Source: Peptococcaceae bacterium BRH_c23
GTDB taxonomy: Bacteria; Bacillota_B; Desulfitobacteriia; Desulfitobacteriales; Desulfitobacteriaceae
Assembly (NCBI GenBank): GCA_000961805.1
Contig: LADV01000321.1
Coordinates: 1-25,027, forward strand
Direction: 5' to 3'
DNA length: 25,027 nt
Shown here: piece after piece, positions 6,602 to 13,714 of the stretch
How positions within the stretch are numbered: the stretch's first letter is position 1
Layout of the letters: each line of letters starts with the position of its first letter
The notes under the pieces: model-generated
What the model was told of the DNA's origin: nothing
What the model saw: only the letters and a program-made list of their open reading frames with translations
The model's database searches: none
Made by a program: the position numbers and the translations under genes

Positions 6602-8518
6602 TCCCGCTAGCTGGAGGATGTTTAGGGATAATTGGAAGTTAAGGCAAGACTGGAAATCTCTTGGATCCTGTCCGGTAATCTCTTCAATACGATGTAAGCG
6701 ATATTTTAGTCCACTTAACGACATATTCATGGCTCTAGAGGTCTCCTCAACGCTGCCACGGTGGCCTAGAAATTCTTGCAACGTGGGAATGAGTTGGGTT
6801 TGATAGGTTTCATCGTATTCTATTAGTGATCCTATTTGGCTGGTAGCAAAGTGTAATAATTCTGACGGATTTAAGGCACTGAAAAGCAGAGCATGTGTAC
6901 CAAATTGTTCAAGAGAGATCACTTGGCCTTGATTTTTCAGGGCTTTTCCAATTTCTATGGCCTTTTGAGCGGATAAAAAGGAACGGTGAAAATCAGATAA
7001 CTCTTTACAGCTACTCCCAATCCCTATAGTCAGCGTTACTTTGGGAAAATGGCGAGAGATTTGTTTTATAAGATTTTCAGCAAGTTGCCTACTGACTTTT
7101 TCCGGGCTATCAGGTTTATCTAGCTGGATTAACATGATTAAATTATCGCCTTTGTTTACGACCATACCCTTGCCTAAGTGTTCCAGGCAGGATTGAACGG
7201 TGTTAAGAAGGTCTGTTTTTAATTGTAAGATCCTTTTTTCATTTTGTGGAAAGGAATTTACCAATTGGGTAAGGTTATCTATGTCTAAGATCAGAATCCG
7301 ATGAGGAAGAGTAATATCATAATTCAGTCCGAGTGCCCGTTTGATGATTGAATTGGGGTCGGGGAAATTTCCCGTTAGTAATTCATCAATGAAATCACCC
7401 ATTAATCGTCTTTCGACCGCGGTAATTTTCTTTTCCTCTAATAGTTTAAGGACAAAGATGCTGGCGGCGTGTTCTAAAGAGACACTCTCCAATTCCGAAA
7501 AGGGTAGTTCCGTGCGAAGCAAAGAAACAAAACCTAACAATTCGCTGCCTACTAAGATTGGTGATACCAAACGGTAAACTTGGATATCTGAATGCTGACC
7601 TGTTATTTGAAACGGGCGCTTTTGCTGAAGGTAAAAGGCGGAAGCTTTTTTGAAAGAAGGGTTGGTCCAAATCGAATGATAAGGGGTCAGGAGATCTTTT
7701 GTGACAGATTGTGCCGGAAAACGAGTGGATTGCGGGATAAGGTGACAATCTTCTAAAATGACAGTACATTTCATAAACTCTGCAAGACTGGCAGCGATGG
7801 CTTCTACACCTTTACCTTTCAAAATACATTGAGTGAGCTGTTCATGAATGGCGACAATTCGTTCTAGAATACCGTTCTGAATTGTGATCCTGCGATTAGC
7901 TGCTTCCAGTTCTTCACTGATTTTACTAACTTCATAATAGGCTAGTTCTGGGACTATTTCTTCGCCCCATTCTTCAATAGTCTTACCGATAAAAGTACAA
8001 TGCTCATCGCCCTTGCCAACACATTTTACCTCTTTATAAATGACTTTTTTCCCTAGACAGGCAGAACGATAGCCGCCTGCGTATCCTACTAACATCCAAC
8101 ATACCGGGTCATTGTGGTAACCATAATGTAGTATGTGTTGTTCGGCCTCAAAGGAGTTTGTCCAGATCCCTTTAAGTGACCAGGTACCCTTTGGTCGATT
8201 TATATCAATAATGTCGGTATTGACGTGGACGAATCCTTCCAGAGCGTGGATGGTTGGACCGGCATAATTCCATTCTGATTCATTGTCTAATTGAAATTGC
8301 TCTTTGATATTAATAGCTGCTTGAAAACCACAAGACCACCCATATCGGATGAGAAAACCCTTAGCTCTATCCATACCCAAAGTATCTATTAAATCTTTGC
8401 GCAGCTTTCCAAGGGCAGATGCAGCGAAGATTATTACGCGTGAGCCTTTTAAAAGGATTTTTCCTTGTTCTGGATGGAATTGGAGCAGTTCGTCCATACG
8501 CAATTCTGAAGCCCGCAT
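6581..8518 (-). CDS. XylR_N/V4R sensor with PucR-type HTH, transcriptional activator
   Basis: A 645-residue regulator. Residues about 8-110 match XylR_N, the effector domain of aromatic-responsive activators (GMDRAKGFLIRYGWSCGFQ). Residues about 110-180 are a V4R domain with cysteines in EVKCVGKGDEHCTFIG. A short coiled coil (about 190-225) leads to a GAF-like segment. A degenerate GGDEF-like CdaR domain (about 385-520) contains ILILDIDNLTQLV. A C-terminal PucR HTH_30 (about 580-630) contains VEETSRAMNMSLSGLKYRLHRIEEITG. The sigma-54 AAA+ domain of true XylR is absent, so it should act at sigma-A promoters. ATG 8518 has AGGGGG eight bases upstream. It diverges from the TRAP operon across about 440 bases and most likely controls it; XylR_N/V4R suggests a small aromatic or organic-acid effector. 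Confidence 0.85.
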   Translation of the reverse strand: MRASELRMDELLQFHPEQGKILLKGSRVIIFAASALGKLRKDLIDTLGMDRAKGFLIRYGWSCGFQAAINIKEQFQLDNESEWNYAGPTIHALEGFVHVNTDIIDINRPKGTWSLKGIWTNSFEAEQHILHYGYHNDPVCWMLVGYAGGYRSACLGKKVIYKEVKCVGKGDEHCTFIGKTIEEWGEEIVPELAYYEVSKISEELEAANRRITIQNGILERIVAIHEQLTQCILKGKGVEAIAASLAEFMKCTVILEDCHLIPQSTRFPAQSVTKDLLTPYHSIWTNPSFKKASAFYLQQKRPFQITGQHSDIQVYRLVSPILVGSELLGFVSLLRTELPFSELESVSLEHAASIFVLKLLEEKKITAVERRLMGDFIDELLTGNFPDPNSIIKRALGLNYDITLPHRILILDIDNLTQLVNSFPQNEKRILQLKTDLLNTVQSCLEHLGKGMVVNKGDNLIMLIQLDKPDSPEKVSRQLAENLIKQISRHFPKVTLTIGIGSSCKELSDFHRSFLSAQKAIEIGKALKNQGQVISLEQFGTHALLFSALNPSELLHFATSQIGSLIEYDETYQTQLIPTLQEFLGHRGSVEETSRAMNMSLSGLKYRLHRIEEITGQDPRDFQSCLNFQLSLNILQLAGPDKIKS

Positions 8519-8532
8519 ATAGCTAACCCCCT

Positions 8533-8572
8533 AATACTATTCTGTATATTTTAAATATTGAAAATACTATTC
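8533..8572. promoter_or_regulatory. Direct repeat AATACTATTC x2 over the regulator promoter
   Basis: The 10-mer AATACTATTC occurs at 8533-8542 and 8563-8572, exactly 30 bases (about three helical turns) apart, with an AT-rich partial palindrome between. On the minus strand a possible -35 TTCACG and -10 TAAAAT, 18 bases apart, overlap the site. It fits an autoregulatory operator of the PucR-type protein; the protein-site link is inference. Confidence 0.45.
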
Positions 8573-8682
8573 GTGAAAAGTTGTTTATAACCTCTTTTTA
8601 CATTGGTTTAGATTAGTCAATTCGGACTGAATTACGTGAAAATTTGGAACTGTTTTAAGATAGAGAAAGATTATTAAATGTG

Positions 8683-8711
8683 CTACATTTACGGAAGATT
8701 CAGAATATAAT
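8683..8711 (+). promoter_or_regulatory. Probable sigma-A promoter of the TRAP operon
   Basis: A consensus -10 TATAAT lies at 8706-8711, with a poor -35 (CTACAT, 8683-8688) 17 bases upstream. A weak -35 with a perfect -10 is what an activator-dependent promoter often shows. This leaves a leader of roughly 240 bases before dctP. Confidence 0.5.
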
Positions 8712-8780
8712 GTGATTTAGAAATTAGGGCATTATCAACTAGAGAAGGCTTAAATCAGTAAAAATTGGCCAAAGGGGGGA

Positions 8781-8959
8781 ATGAGATCTTCTAATTTGGG
8801 TCGTTTATGGCTTTACATTAATTCATTGCCGAACTGGGAACGCGGTAATAAACTAGGCGAAGATGTTCTTGCGGTAGTGCCTTTAAAACTCCTTACCTCG
8901 TTTTGAATGAGAGCCCTTCGGAAATTGATCAGCGCAAACTAGAAAAAAGGGAGATGTAG
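8781..8959 (+). pseudogene. Possible frameshifted small-protein remnant upstream of dctP
   Basis: ATG 8781 opens a 41-codon frame ending at 8906 (includes NSLPNWERGNKLGEDVLAVV). Another frame, 8864-8959, reads CSCGSAFKTPYLVLNESPSE and ends at a TAG overlapping the dctP ribosome-binding region. Joining the two at about 8863 gives a protein-like string with a CxCG knuckle after GNKLGED. It may be the end of a decayed small zinc-ribbon protein, distantly reminiscent of acetone-carboxylase gamma-type proteins, but identity is not established. GGGGGG sits only one base before ATG 8781, too close for normal initiation. Chance reading frames cannot be excluded. Confidence 0.3.
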
Positions 8960-8960
8960 T

Positions 8961-10064
8961 ATGATCGTTAAAAAAAGAACTGTTTCTTCTAATTTAAGAT
9001 CAGGCCTTTGCTTATTAGCAATAAGTTTAGTGTTAAGCGTTGCAGGGTGTGGAACAAGTACTACAAGTTCTAATAGTACTGTTAGTCCCCCTGCTGAAGC
9101 ACCGAAGCCGATAGAATTAAAGCTAGCCCACTTTTGGCCTGCTACCCACACTGCTGAAAAAGATATTGCTCAGGGTTGGATAAAAGCAGTGGAAAAGGCG
9201 ACGGATGGTAAGGTCAAAATAACCAGTTATCCTGCTGAAACGCTTTTGAAATCCGCAGAAACCTATGAGGGTGTTGTAAAGGGTGTTGGTGATATCGGAA
9301 TATCTGCCTATGCCTATACTAGAGGACGTTTTCCAGTCGTTGAAACTTTCTTGTTACCAGGTATTAGTAATAACAATTCCAAAACAGCGAGTCTTGCGCT
9401 TATGGAAGGTATAAAAACTCTGAAGCCAAAAGAGTTGCAGGATACGCATCATCTCTTTAGTTGGGCCACTGGCCCGGGTAATTTGATGTCTAAGACACCG
9501 TTACGGGAATTGAAAGATATAAAAGGCCTTGAGATTGGAGCAACGGCAGGCCCGAGAGGGGATGCGATTAAGTTATTAGGAGCTACACCGATCACGATGC
9601 CCATGCCTGAATGGTATGAGGCACTGCAAAAAGGCATGATGAAAGGCGGAGTTGCTCCACTGGAAACCATGCAGGGCTTTAGATTGGGTGAAGTCACTGG
9701 TAATTATATTACCATGACGCCATTCCTTTACAATCAAGCCTTCTTCTGTACTATGAATCTGGCAAAGTGGAATTCTATCCCTGCTGATGTTCAGAAACAA
9801 ATTACAGACGCTACCGAAAAGTTTTACGTTGAAAATGTCCCCAGTGTGTTTGATAGAATTAATGAAGCTGGCTTAAAATGGACCCAGGATAAAAAGAAGG
9901 TCGAAATAATTAACCTCTCTGAAGCAGAAACCGCAAAATGGATAGAGCTAATTAAACCGCTTCAAACTGATTATGTCACCTTTTTAAACAGTAAAGGCTT
10001 AGATGGAGAAAAGATTTTAAGTGCTGTCAAAGAAGTAACTGGTAAAAATAATAAATTAAAATAA
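8961..10064 (+). CDS. dctP: TRAP transporter substrate-binding lipoprotein (DctP family)
   Basis: Extracytoplasmic solute receptor of a TRAP importer, which uses an ion gradient instead of ATP. The N-terminus is a lipoprotein signal (KKR, hydrophobic core, lipobox VAGC with C30) followed by a Ser/Thr/Pro-rich linker. The mature domain starts ELKLAHFWPATHTAEKDIAQ and has the family segments WYEALQKGMMKGGVAPLET and KWNSIPADVQKQI. The usual Arg after the KGLxI motif, which clamps a carboxylate, is not at its standard place: the sequence is KGLEIGATAGPRGDAIKLLG, with Arg seven residues further on. Shine-Dalgarno AAAAGGGAG precedes ATG 8961. First gene of the dctPQM-CoA-transferase cluster, divergent from the activator. 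The substrate is probably a carboxylic acid later linked to CoA; its identity is unknown. Confidence 0.9.
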   Translation: MIVKKRTVSSNLRSGLCLLAISLVLSVAGCGTSTTSSNSTVSPPAEAPKPIELKLAHFWPATHTAEKDIAQGWIKAVEKATDGKVKITSYPAETLLKSAETYEGVVKGVGDIGISAYAYTRGRFPVVETFLLPGISNNNSKTASLALMEGIKTLKPKELQDTHHLFSWATGPGNLMSKTPLRELKDIKGLEIGATAGPRGDAIKLLGATPITMPMPEWYEALQKGMMKGGVAPLETMQGFRLGEVTGNYITMTPFLYNQAFFCTMNLAKWNSIPADVQKQITDATEKFYVENVPSVFDRINEAGLKWTQDKKKVEIINLSEAETAKWIELIKPLQTDYVTFLNSKGLDGEKILSAVKEVTGKNNKLK

Positions 10065-10074
10065 TGTACTACAA

Positions 10075-10129
10075 CGAGGGCCTTAAGTCTCTGAGGAGTT
10101 TAATATAACCTTAGGTTCTTTGGCCCTCG
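10075..10129 (+). other. Stem-loop after dctP
   Basis: CGAGGGCC (10075-10082) pairs with GGCCCTCG (10122-10129), with a secondary palindrome AACCTTAGGTT in the loop. No T run follows. In binding-protein operons such hairpins often protect the mRNA end so that more receptor than membrane subunit is made; that role is inferred. Confidence 0.5.
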
Positions 10130-10149
10130 ATTAATTCCATCTAAGCAAG

Positions 10150-10188
10150 TAAGCTTGCCCTAAGACTCGGCAAGCTTAGCTTTCTTAA
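10150..10188 (+). terminator. Terminator-like hairpin between dctP and dctQ
   Basis: A perfect 10-bp stem, TAAGCTTGCC (10150-10159) with GGCAAGCTTA (10169-10178), has a 9-base loop and is followed by GCTTTCTT. It could act as a leaky terminator reducing dctQ and dctM expression relative to dctP. Confidence 0.55.
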
Positions 10189-10208
10189 ATACACAAGGAG
10201 GCGATAAA

Positions 10209-10694
10209 ATGAGCATCGTAAGCAAATTTGCAGGAAGGTTAAGTTCTATCCTTGACCGTATAGCCGGATGGTTTGTTGTTGCTTTAATGGTCTTGGTCGT
10301 TGGCAATGTCATCTTACGCCTGTTTGGAAGTCCGATACCAGGTACAATTGAATGGGCAGAATTTCTGACAGCGATGGCCATAGGTCTTTCTCTAGCCTAT
10401 TGTGCAGTACAAGACGGCCATATTACTTTAGAATTTTTAGTCAGAAAGTTTAATATAAAGGTGCAAGCTGTACTTAAGATCGTGATCGATTGCCTGGTTG
10501 TGGTTTTTTTGAGCCTTGCCTTTTGGAGAATTATTCTTTACGCCAACGATATGAAGCTTAGCGGACAGGTCTCCATGACGACTAAAACGCCCTTTTACTG
10601 GTTTATTTATGTAGTTGCTTTTGGGTTCTTGGCCTACGGCCTCGTAGTTTTGGGCTCGATCATTGATAATCTGAAAAAGGGGGTGCAAAGATGA
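10209..10694 (+). CDS. dctQ: TRAP transporter small permease (DctQ family)
   Basis: Small membrane subunit of 161 residues with four predicted helices. The first holds WFVVALMVLVVGNVILRLFG and is followed by SPIPGTIEWAEFLTAMAIGL and YCAVQDGHITLEFLV, the conserved G-x-W/E-x-x-E...Q-G-H-I pattern of DctQ. The last helix (WFIYVVAFGFLAYGLVVLGS) ends in a basic tail. AAGGAGGCGATAAA precedes ATG 10209. The stop overlaps the dctM start by four bases, so the two membrane subunits are translationally coupled. It follows dctP after two hairpins, which may lower its level relative to the receptor. The assignment is secure from length, topology and context. Confidence 0.88.
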   Translation: MSIVSKFAGRLSSILDRIAGWFVVALMVLVVGNVILRLFGSPIPGTIEWAEFLTAMAIGLSLAYCAVQDGHITLEFLVRKFNIKVQAVLKIVIDCLVVVFLSLAFWRIILYANDMKLSGQVSMTTKTPFYWFIYVVAFGFLAYGLVVLGSIIDNLKKGVQR

Positions 10695-12004
10695 GTCCAA
10701 CCACAATAGGATTTGTCGGTCTAATCGCCTTCTTAGTATTAATGGTCTTAAGGATGCCCATCGCCATCTCCATGGGGATCGTCGGTTTAGCCGGGTTTAG
10801 TTATTTGGTGACTCCTGCTGCCGCATTTCGGATGTTGGCTTCTGAAATTTATACCTCGTTTGCCTCATACTCACTGAGCGTGATTCCCATGTTTGTATTA
10901 ATGGGGTATTTAGCCTTCCAATCTGGAATTGGTAGCCGACTTTATACGTTTGCCTATAAGGCAGTAGGACACTTTGGTGGTGGGTTAGCTATGGCAAGCC
11001 AGGTAGCCTGTGCTATTTTCGGAGCAGTTTGCGGCTCCAGCACAGCGACCACTGCGACGATCGGTTCTATCGCTCTTCCAGAAATGAAGAAGTACCATTA
11101 CAATGATTCACTGGCGACTGCCAGTGTCGCTGCAGGAGGGGCACTGGGCATTTTAATTCCTCCCAGTACTATCTTTGTCATCTACGGAGTATCTACCGAA
11201 CAATCAATTGCCAAGTTGTTCGTGGCTGGCATTATCCCGGGTATTCTCCTGATGATTTCTTATATGCTGGCTATTTATGTCGTGACTAAACTAAATCCTG
11301 CTTTGTGTCCACCCTCGCAGGAGCCAAGAGCCAGTGCGAAAGAGGTAATCCATTCATTGCGCGATGGTTTAATAGAGGTTATTGCTATCTTTATCATTTC
11401 TATCGGGGGTCTTTTTATGGGCTTCTTTACGCCAACAGAAGCCGGTGCTGTCGGTGCAGCAGGTGTGTTACTGGTTACATTACTTGGCCGGACGATGACT
11501 TGGGAAAAATTCAACCAGGCTTTAGCAGATACCACCAAGACAACAGCTATGATTTTATTTATGGTAGCCGGAGCCATTATCTTTACCCGCTTTTTGGGTA
11601 TTAGTCGAATTCCTTTTGAAATTGCGGAATGGGTGGGTGGCTTAGATCTTCCGAGTTATGTTATCATGCTCATTGTCTTATCGATCTATTTGTTTTTGGG
11701 TTGTATTATCGAGATGATACCGCTTATTTTGCTGACAATACCGATTTTTTACCCAATTGTCGTGGATTCTTTAGGTTACGACCCCATCTGGTTTGGGGTC
11801 ATCATCTGTATGGTCGTGGCGATGGGCGTAATAACCCCGCCAGTAGGCATCAACGTCTATGTTATTAAAGGGGTAGCAAAAAATGTACCTTTAGAAACCG
11901 TTTTCCGGGGTGTCTGGCCATTTCTGGTTGCCGCCGTACTTAGTACTGGTCTCTTGATTGTTTTTCCTGAAATTGTAACTTTTTTGCCTAACTTATTGGA
12001 TTAG
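10691..12004 (+). CDS. dctM: TRAP transporter large permease (DctM family)
   Basis: Ion-coupled transport subunit of 437 residues, about 12 transmembrane helices, full length. Family motifs include RMPIAISMGIVGLAGF at the N-terminus, YSLSVIPMFVLMGYLAFQSG, GAVCGSSTATTATIGSIALP with the AAGGALGILIPPSTIFVIYG substrate/ion-site hairpin, FFTPTEAGAVGAAGVLLVTL in the middle and VITPPVGINVYVIKG near the end. The two pseudo-symmetric halves carrying GxxIPPS and TPPVGIN-type hairpins are intact, so the transporter looks functional. The ATG start overlaps the dctQ stop (ATGA). A 117-base gap with one hairpin separates it from the CoA-transferase, which is probably co-transcribed. Confidence 0.93.
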   Translation: MSPTTIGFVGLIAFLVLMVLRMPIAISMGIVGLAGFSYLVTPAAAFRMLASEIYTSFASYSLSVIPMFVLMGYLAFQSGIGSRLYTFAYKAVGHFGGGLAMASQVACAIFGAVCGSSTATTATIGSIALPEMKKYHYNDSLATASVAAGGALGILIPPSTIFVIYGVSTEQSIAKLFVAGIIPGILLMISYMLAIYVVTKLNPALCPPSQEPRASAKEVIHSLRDGLIEVIAIFIISIGGLFMGFFTPTEAGAVGAAGVLLVTLLGRTMTWEKFNQALADTTKTTAMILFMVAGAIIFTRFLGISRIPFEIAEWVGGLDLPSYVIMLIVLSIYLFLGCIIEMIPLILLTIPIFYPIVVDSLGYDPIWFGVIICMVVAMGVITPPVGINVYVIKGVAKNVPLETVFRGVWPFLVAAVLSTGLLIVFPEIVTFLPNLLD

Positions 12005-12060
12005 AGGTCCCCTCTCTGCATAGATGTAGTTTAAGCGGGAGGCTGTCTTGAGCTAAAAGG

Positions 12061-12078
12061 TTGCCAGCTAACTGGCAA
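12061..12078 (+). other. Small hairpin between dctM and the CoA-transferase
   Basis: A perfect 7-bp stem TTGCCAG/CTGGCAA closes a CTAA tetraloop. No T run follows, so it is more likely an mRNA processing or stability element than a terminator, in keeping with co-transcription across this gap. Confidence 0.45.
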
Positions 12079-12121
12079 GTTGGAAGCGTTGTAAATCTAG
12101 ATTTGAAAGAGGAGGTATAGG

Positions 12122-13414
12122 ATGTTAAGCGCACACGAACTATATCGTCAGAAACTGGTTTCTCCGGAAGAAGCGGTTAAGTTAGTCAAGTCGGGCGACG
12201 TAATTTGGGCTCCACCGGCTTCTAATGAGCCTAATATTCTTTTTGATGCTTTGGCCGATCGGAAGGATGAGTTGCAAGGTGTGGTTCTCCGGCAATTCTT
12301 GTCAAGGCGCAAGCGCCGTTACATGGATCCTTCCTATGCTCCTCATATTTCCATAGAATCCTTTTTTGTCACAAATGTTGTGAGAAATCTAATTCGGGAT
12401 GGATTTGCAACCTATGTGCCGTCAAACTTCGGCGACATACCCAGTTTAATCAGAAAAAGCGGCTGTGATGTACTGATGCTCACTGTTGCGCCAATGGACG
12501 AACATGGATATTTGAATTTTGGCTTAGGGTGTGACTATACTCTCGCTGCAATGGAAGTTGCCCGGAATATAATTGTAGAGGTTAATCCCAACATGCCCAG
12601 GACCAGAGGGTATAACAACATTCATATTTCCAAGGTGGATTTGGTCGTAGAATATGATGTGCCGATGATAGAACTACCTGTTCCGCTGGTAACAAAGATG
12701 GATGAAACGATCGGTTCTTATATAGCTGATCTTATTGAAGATGGCTCCACTCTTCAAGTAGGTATTGGAGGTATTCCCACTGCGGTATGCAAGTTTCTGG
12801 AACATAAAAAGGACCTAGGTATACATACTGAACTTATCACTGACTATCTTATAGATCTTGTAGAAAGTGGGGCTTTAAACGGGAGCAAGAAATCCATTCA
12901 TAAGGGCAAGATTGTGGCTACTATCGTCGAGGGCACCAGAAAATTGTTTGATTACGTTAATAATAATTCCTCTATTGAATTACATCCGGTGGATTATACT
13001 AATAATCCTAACATTATTGCTCAAAACCATAAAATGATCAGTATCAACGCTACTATTGAGGTTGATTTATTTGGACAATGTTGCTCTGAAAGTATTGGAA
13101 CCACGGTTTGGGGAGGAAGTGGAGGGCAGTCGGATTTTGCCAGGGGTGTGACTATGTGCCCAGATGGTAAAGGCTTTATCGTCCTGAAGTCTACGGCAAA
13201 AAATGGTACAATCTCCAAGATTGTTCCCACTTTGAGTCCTGGAGCGAGCGTAACTACTGGTAGAAACTATGTTGATCATGTGGTAACTGAGTATGGAGTT
13301 GTCAAACTTCGTGGTAAATCCACAAGGGAAAGGGCTCTCGCTCTGATCAGTATTGCCCATCCTGATTTTCGGGATCAACTGCGCCACGCAGCAAGACAAT
13401 TTAAAATTATCTAG
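12122..13414 (+). CDS. Acetyl-CoA hydrolase/CoA-transferase family protein
   Basis: A 430-residue family I CoA-transferase of the acetyl-CoA hydrolase/4-hydroxybutyrate CoA-transferase group, moving CoA from a donor such as acetyl-CoA to an incoming carboxylate. The likely catalytic glutamate, forming the glutamyl-CoA thioester, is E237 in GIHTELITD. CoA-binding glycine motifs are VGIGGIPTAV (about 218-227) and VWGGSGGQSDFARG, with GASVTTGRNYVDHVVTEYG near the end. The family usually has SDG after the glutamate; here it is TDY. AGAGGAGG lies six bases before ATG 12122. Its place after dctPQM suggests that it activates the imported acid. AbfT-like (4-hydroxybutyrate) or aromatic/short-chain acid roles cannot be told apart from sequence. 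Confidence 0.88.
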   Translation: MLSAHELYRQKLVSPEEAVKLVKSGDVIWAPPASNEPNILFDALADRKDELQGVVLRQFLSRRKRRYMDPSYAPHISIESFFVTNVVRNLIRDGFATYVPSNFGDIPSLIRKSGCDVLMLTVAPMDEHGYLNFGLGCDYTLAAMEVARNIIVEVNPNMPRTRGYNNIHISKVDLVVEYDVPMIELPVPLVTKMDETIGSYIADLIEDGSTLQVGIGGIPTAVCKFLEHKKDLGIHTELITDYLIDLVESGALNGSKKSIHKGKIVATIVEGTRKLFDYVNNNSSIELHPVDYTNNPNIIAQNHKMISINATIEVDLFGQCCSESIGTTVWGGSGGQSDFARGVTMCPDGKGFIVLKSTAKNGTISKIVPTLSPGASVTTGRNYVDHVVTEYGVVKLRGKSTRERALALISIAHPDFRDQLRHAARQFKII

Positions 13415-13460
13415 CAAAATGACTGGGGTAATATGCAAGTGACGATCTCAACATTGATAT

Positions 13461-13520
13461 GCTCCCCCCATGGTAGAGAGGTTAATAATAAAACCTACTA
13501 CCATGGGGGGAGCGTTTTCA
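13461..13520 (+). terminator. Strong 16-bp hairpin ending the TRAP/CoA-transferase operon
   Basis: GCTCCCCCCATGGTAG (13461-13476) pairs perfectly with its reverse complement (13498-13513). An inner AGGTT/AACCT stem lies in the loop, and GTTTTC follows. It can serve as the terminator, but it directly abuts a transposase-like start and may have arrived as the end structure of an insertion sequence. Confidence 0.65.
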
Positions 13521-13604
13521 TGTCACAATAAACGACACAGTGCAACGCAAAAACTAGCTATATCACAAGAATTAGCCATATTACAAGAACTTAATAATGG
13601 GTAA
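13520..13604 (+). pseudogene. Remnant of a transposase N-terminus (HTH_Tnp-like)
   Basis: After ATG 13520 and a one-base frameshift, the frame 13524-13604 reads HNKRHSATQKLAISQELAIL and ends QELNNG before TAA. KRHSAxxKLxIxxE is the typical start of IS3-type and related helix-turn-helix transposases. The sequence contains an imperfect 18-base tandem duplication giving LAISQE/LAILQE. The rest of the element is gone. It is best read as a dead insertion-sequence fragment, possibly together with the hairpin just upstream. Identification rests on about 28 residues, so the family is not certain. Confidence 0.5.
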
Positions 13605-13646
13605 GCTCGTCAGAATGTATAAATGATGTAAGATACTTTCTGGAGC
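13605..13646. repeat. Palindromic intergenic repeat, copy 1 (degenerate)
   Basis: CTCGTCAGAA...ATACTTTCTGGAGC closely matches the copy at 18135-18177 but lacks two bases (AC) in its right arm and one in the loop. The arms can pair (CTC...GAG, CAGAA...TTTCTG). This is a dispersed REP-like element. Confidence 0.6.
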
Positions 13647-13669
13647 TCAAGTGTTCGGTATCATTCTCT

Positions 13670-13699
13670 TTGACAAGAACATATGTTTTGTATTATAGT
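13670..13699 (+). promoter_or_regulatory. Promoter of the radical-SAM/DNA-repair pair
   Basis: A perfect -35 TTGACA (13670-13675) is followed by TATAGT (13694-13699, 18-base spacer) or TTATAG (17 bases). The transcription start would fall near 13706, leaving a leader of only about 10-20 bases before the possible GTG 13715 or TTG 13724 starts. Confidence 0.6.
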
Positions 13700-13714
13700 A
13701 TGGATAGTGGGTAA

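Noticed and set aside
8640..8960. Sigma-54 (-24/-12) promoter for the TRAP operon, prompted by the XylR_N domain
   Set aside because: No TGGCAC-N5-TTGC-like element was found, and the regulator lacks the sigma-54 AAA+ domain.
12122..13414. CoA-transferase as a degenerate copy because SDG after the glutamate is TDY
   Set aside because: All other motifs, length and the catalytic glutamate are intact, so a functional variant is more likely.
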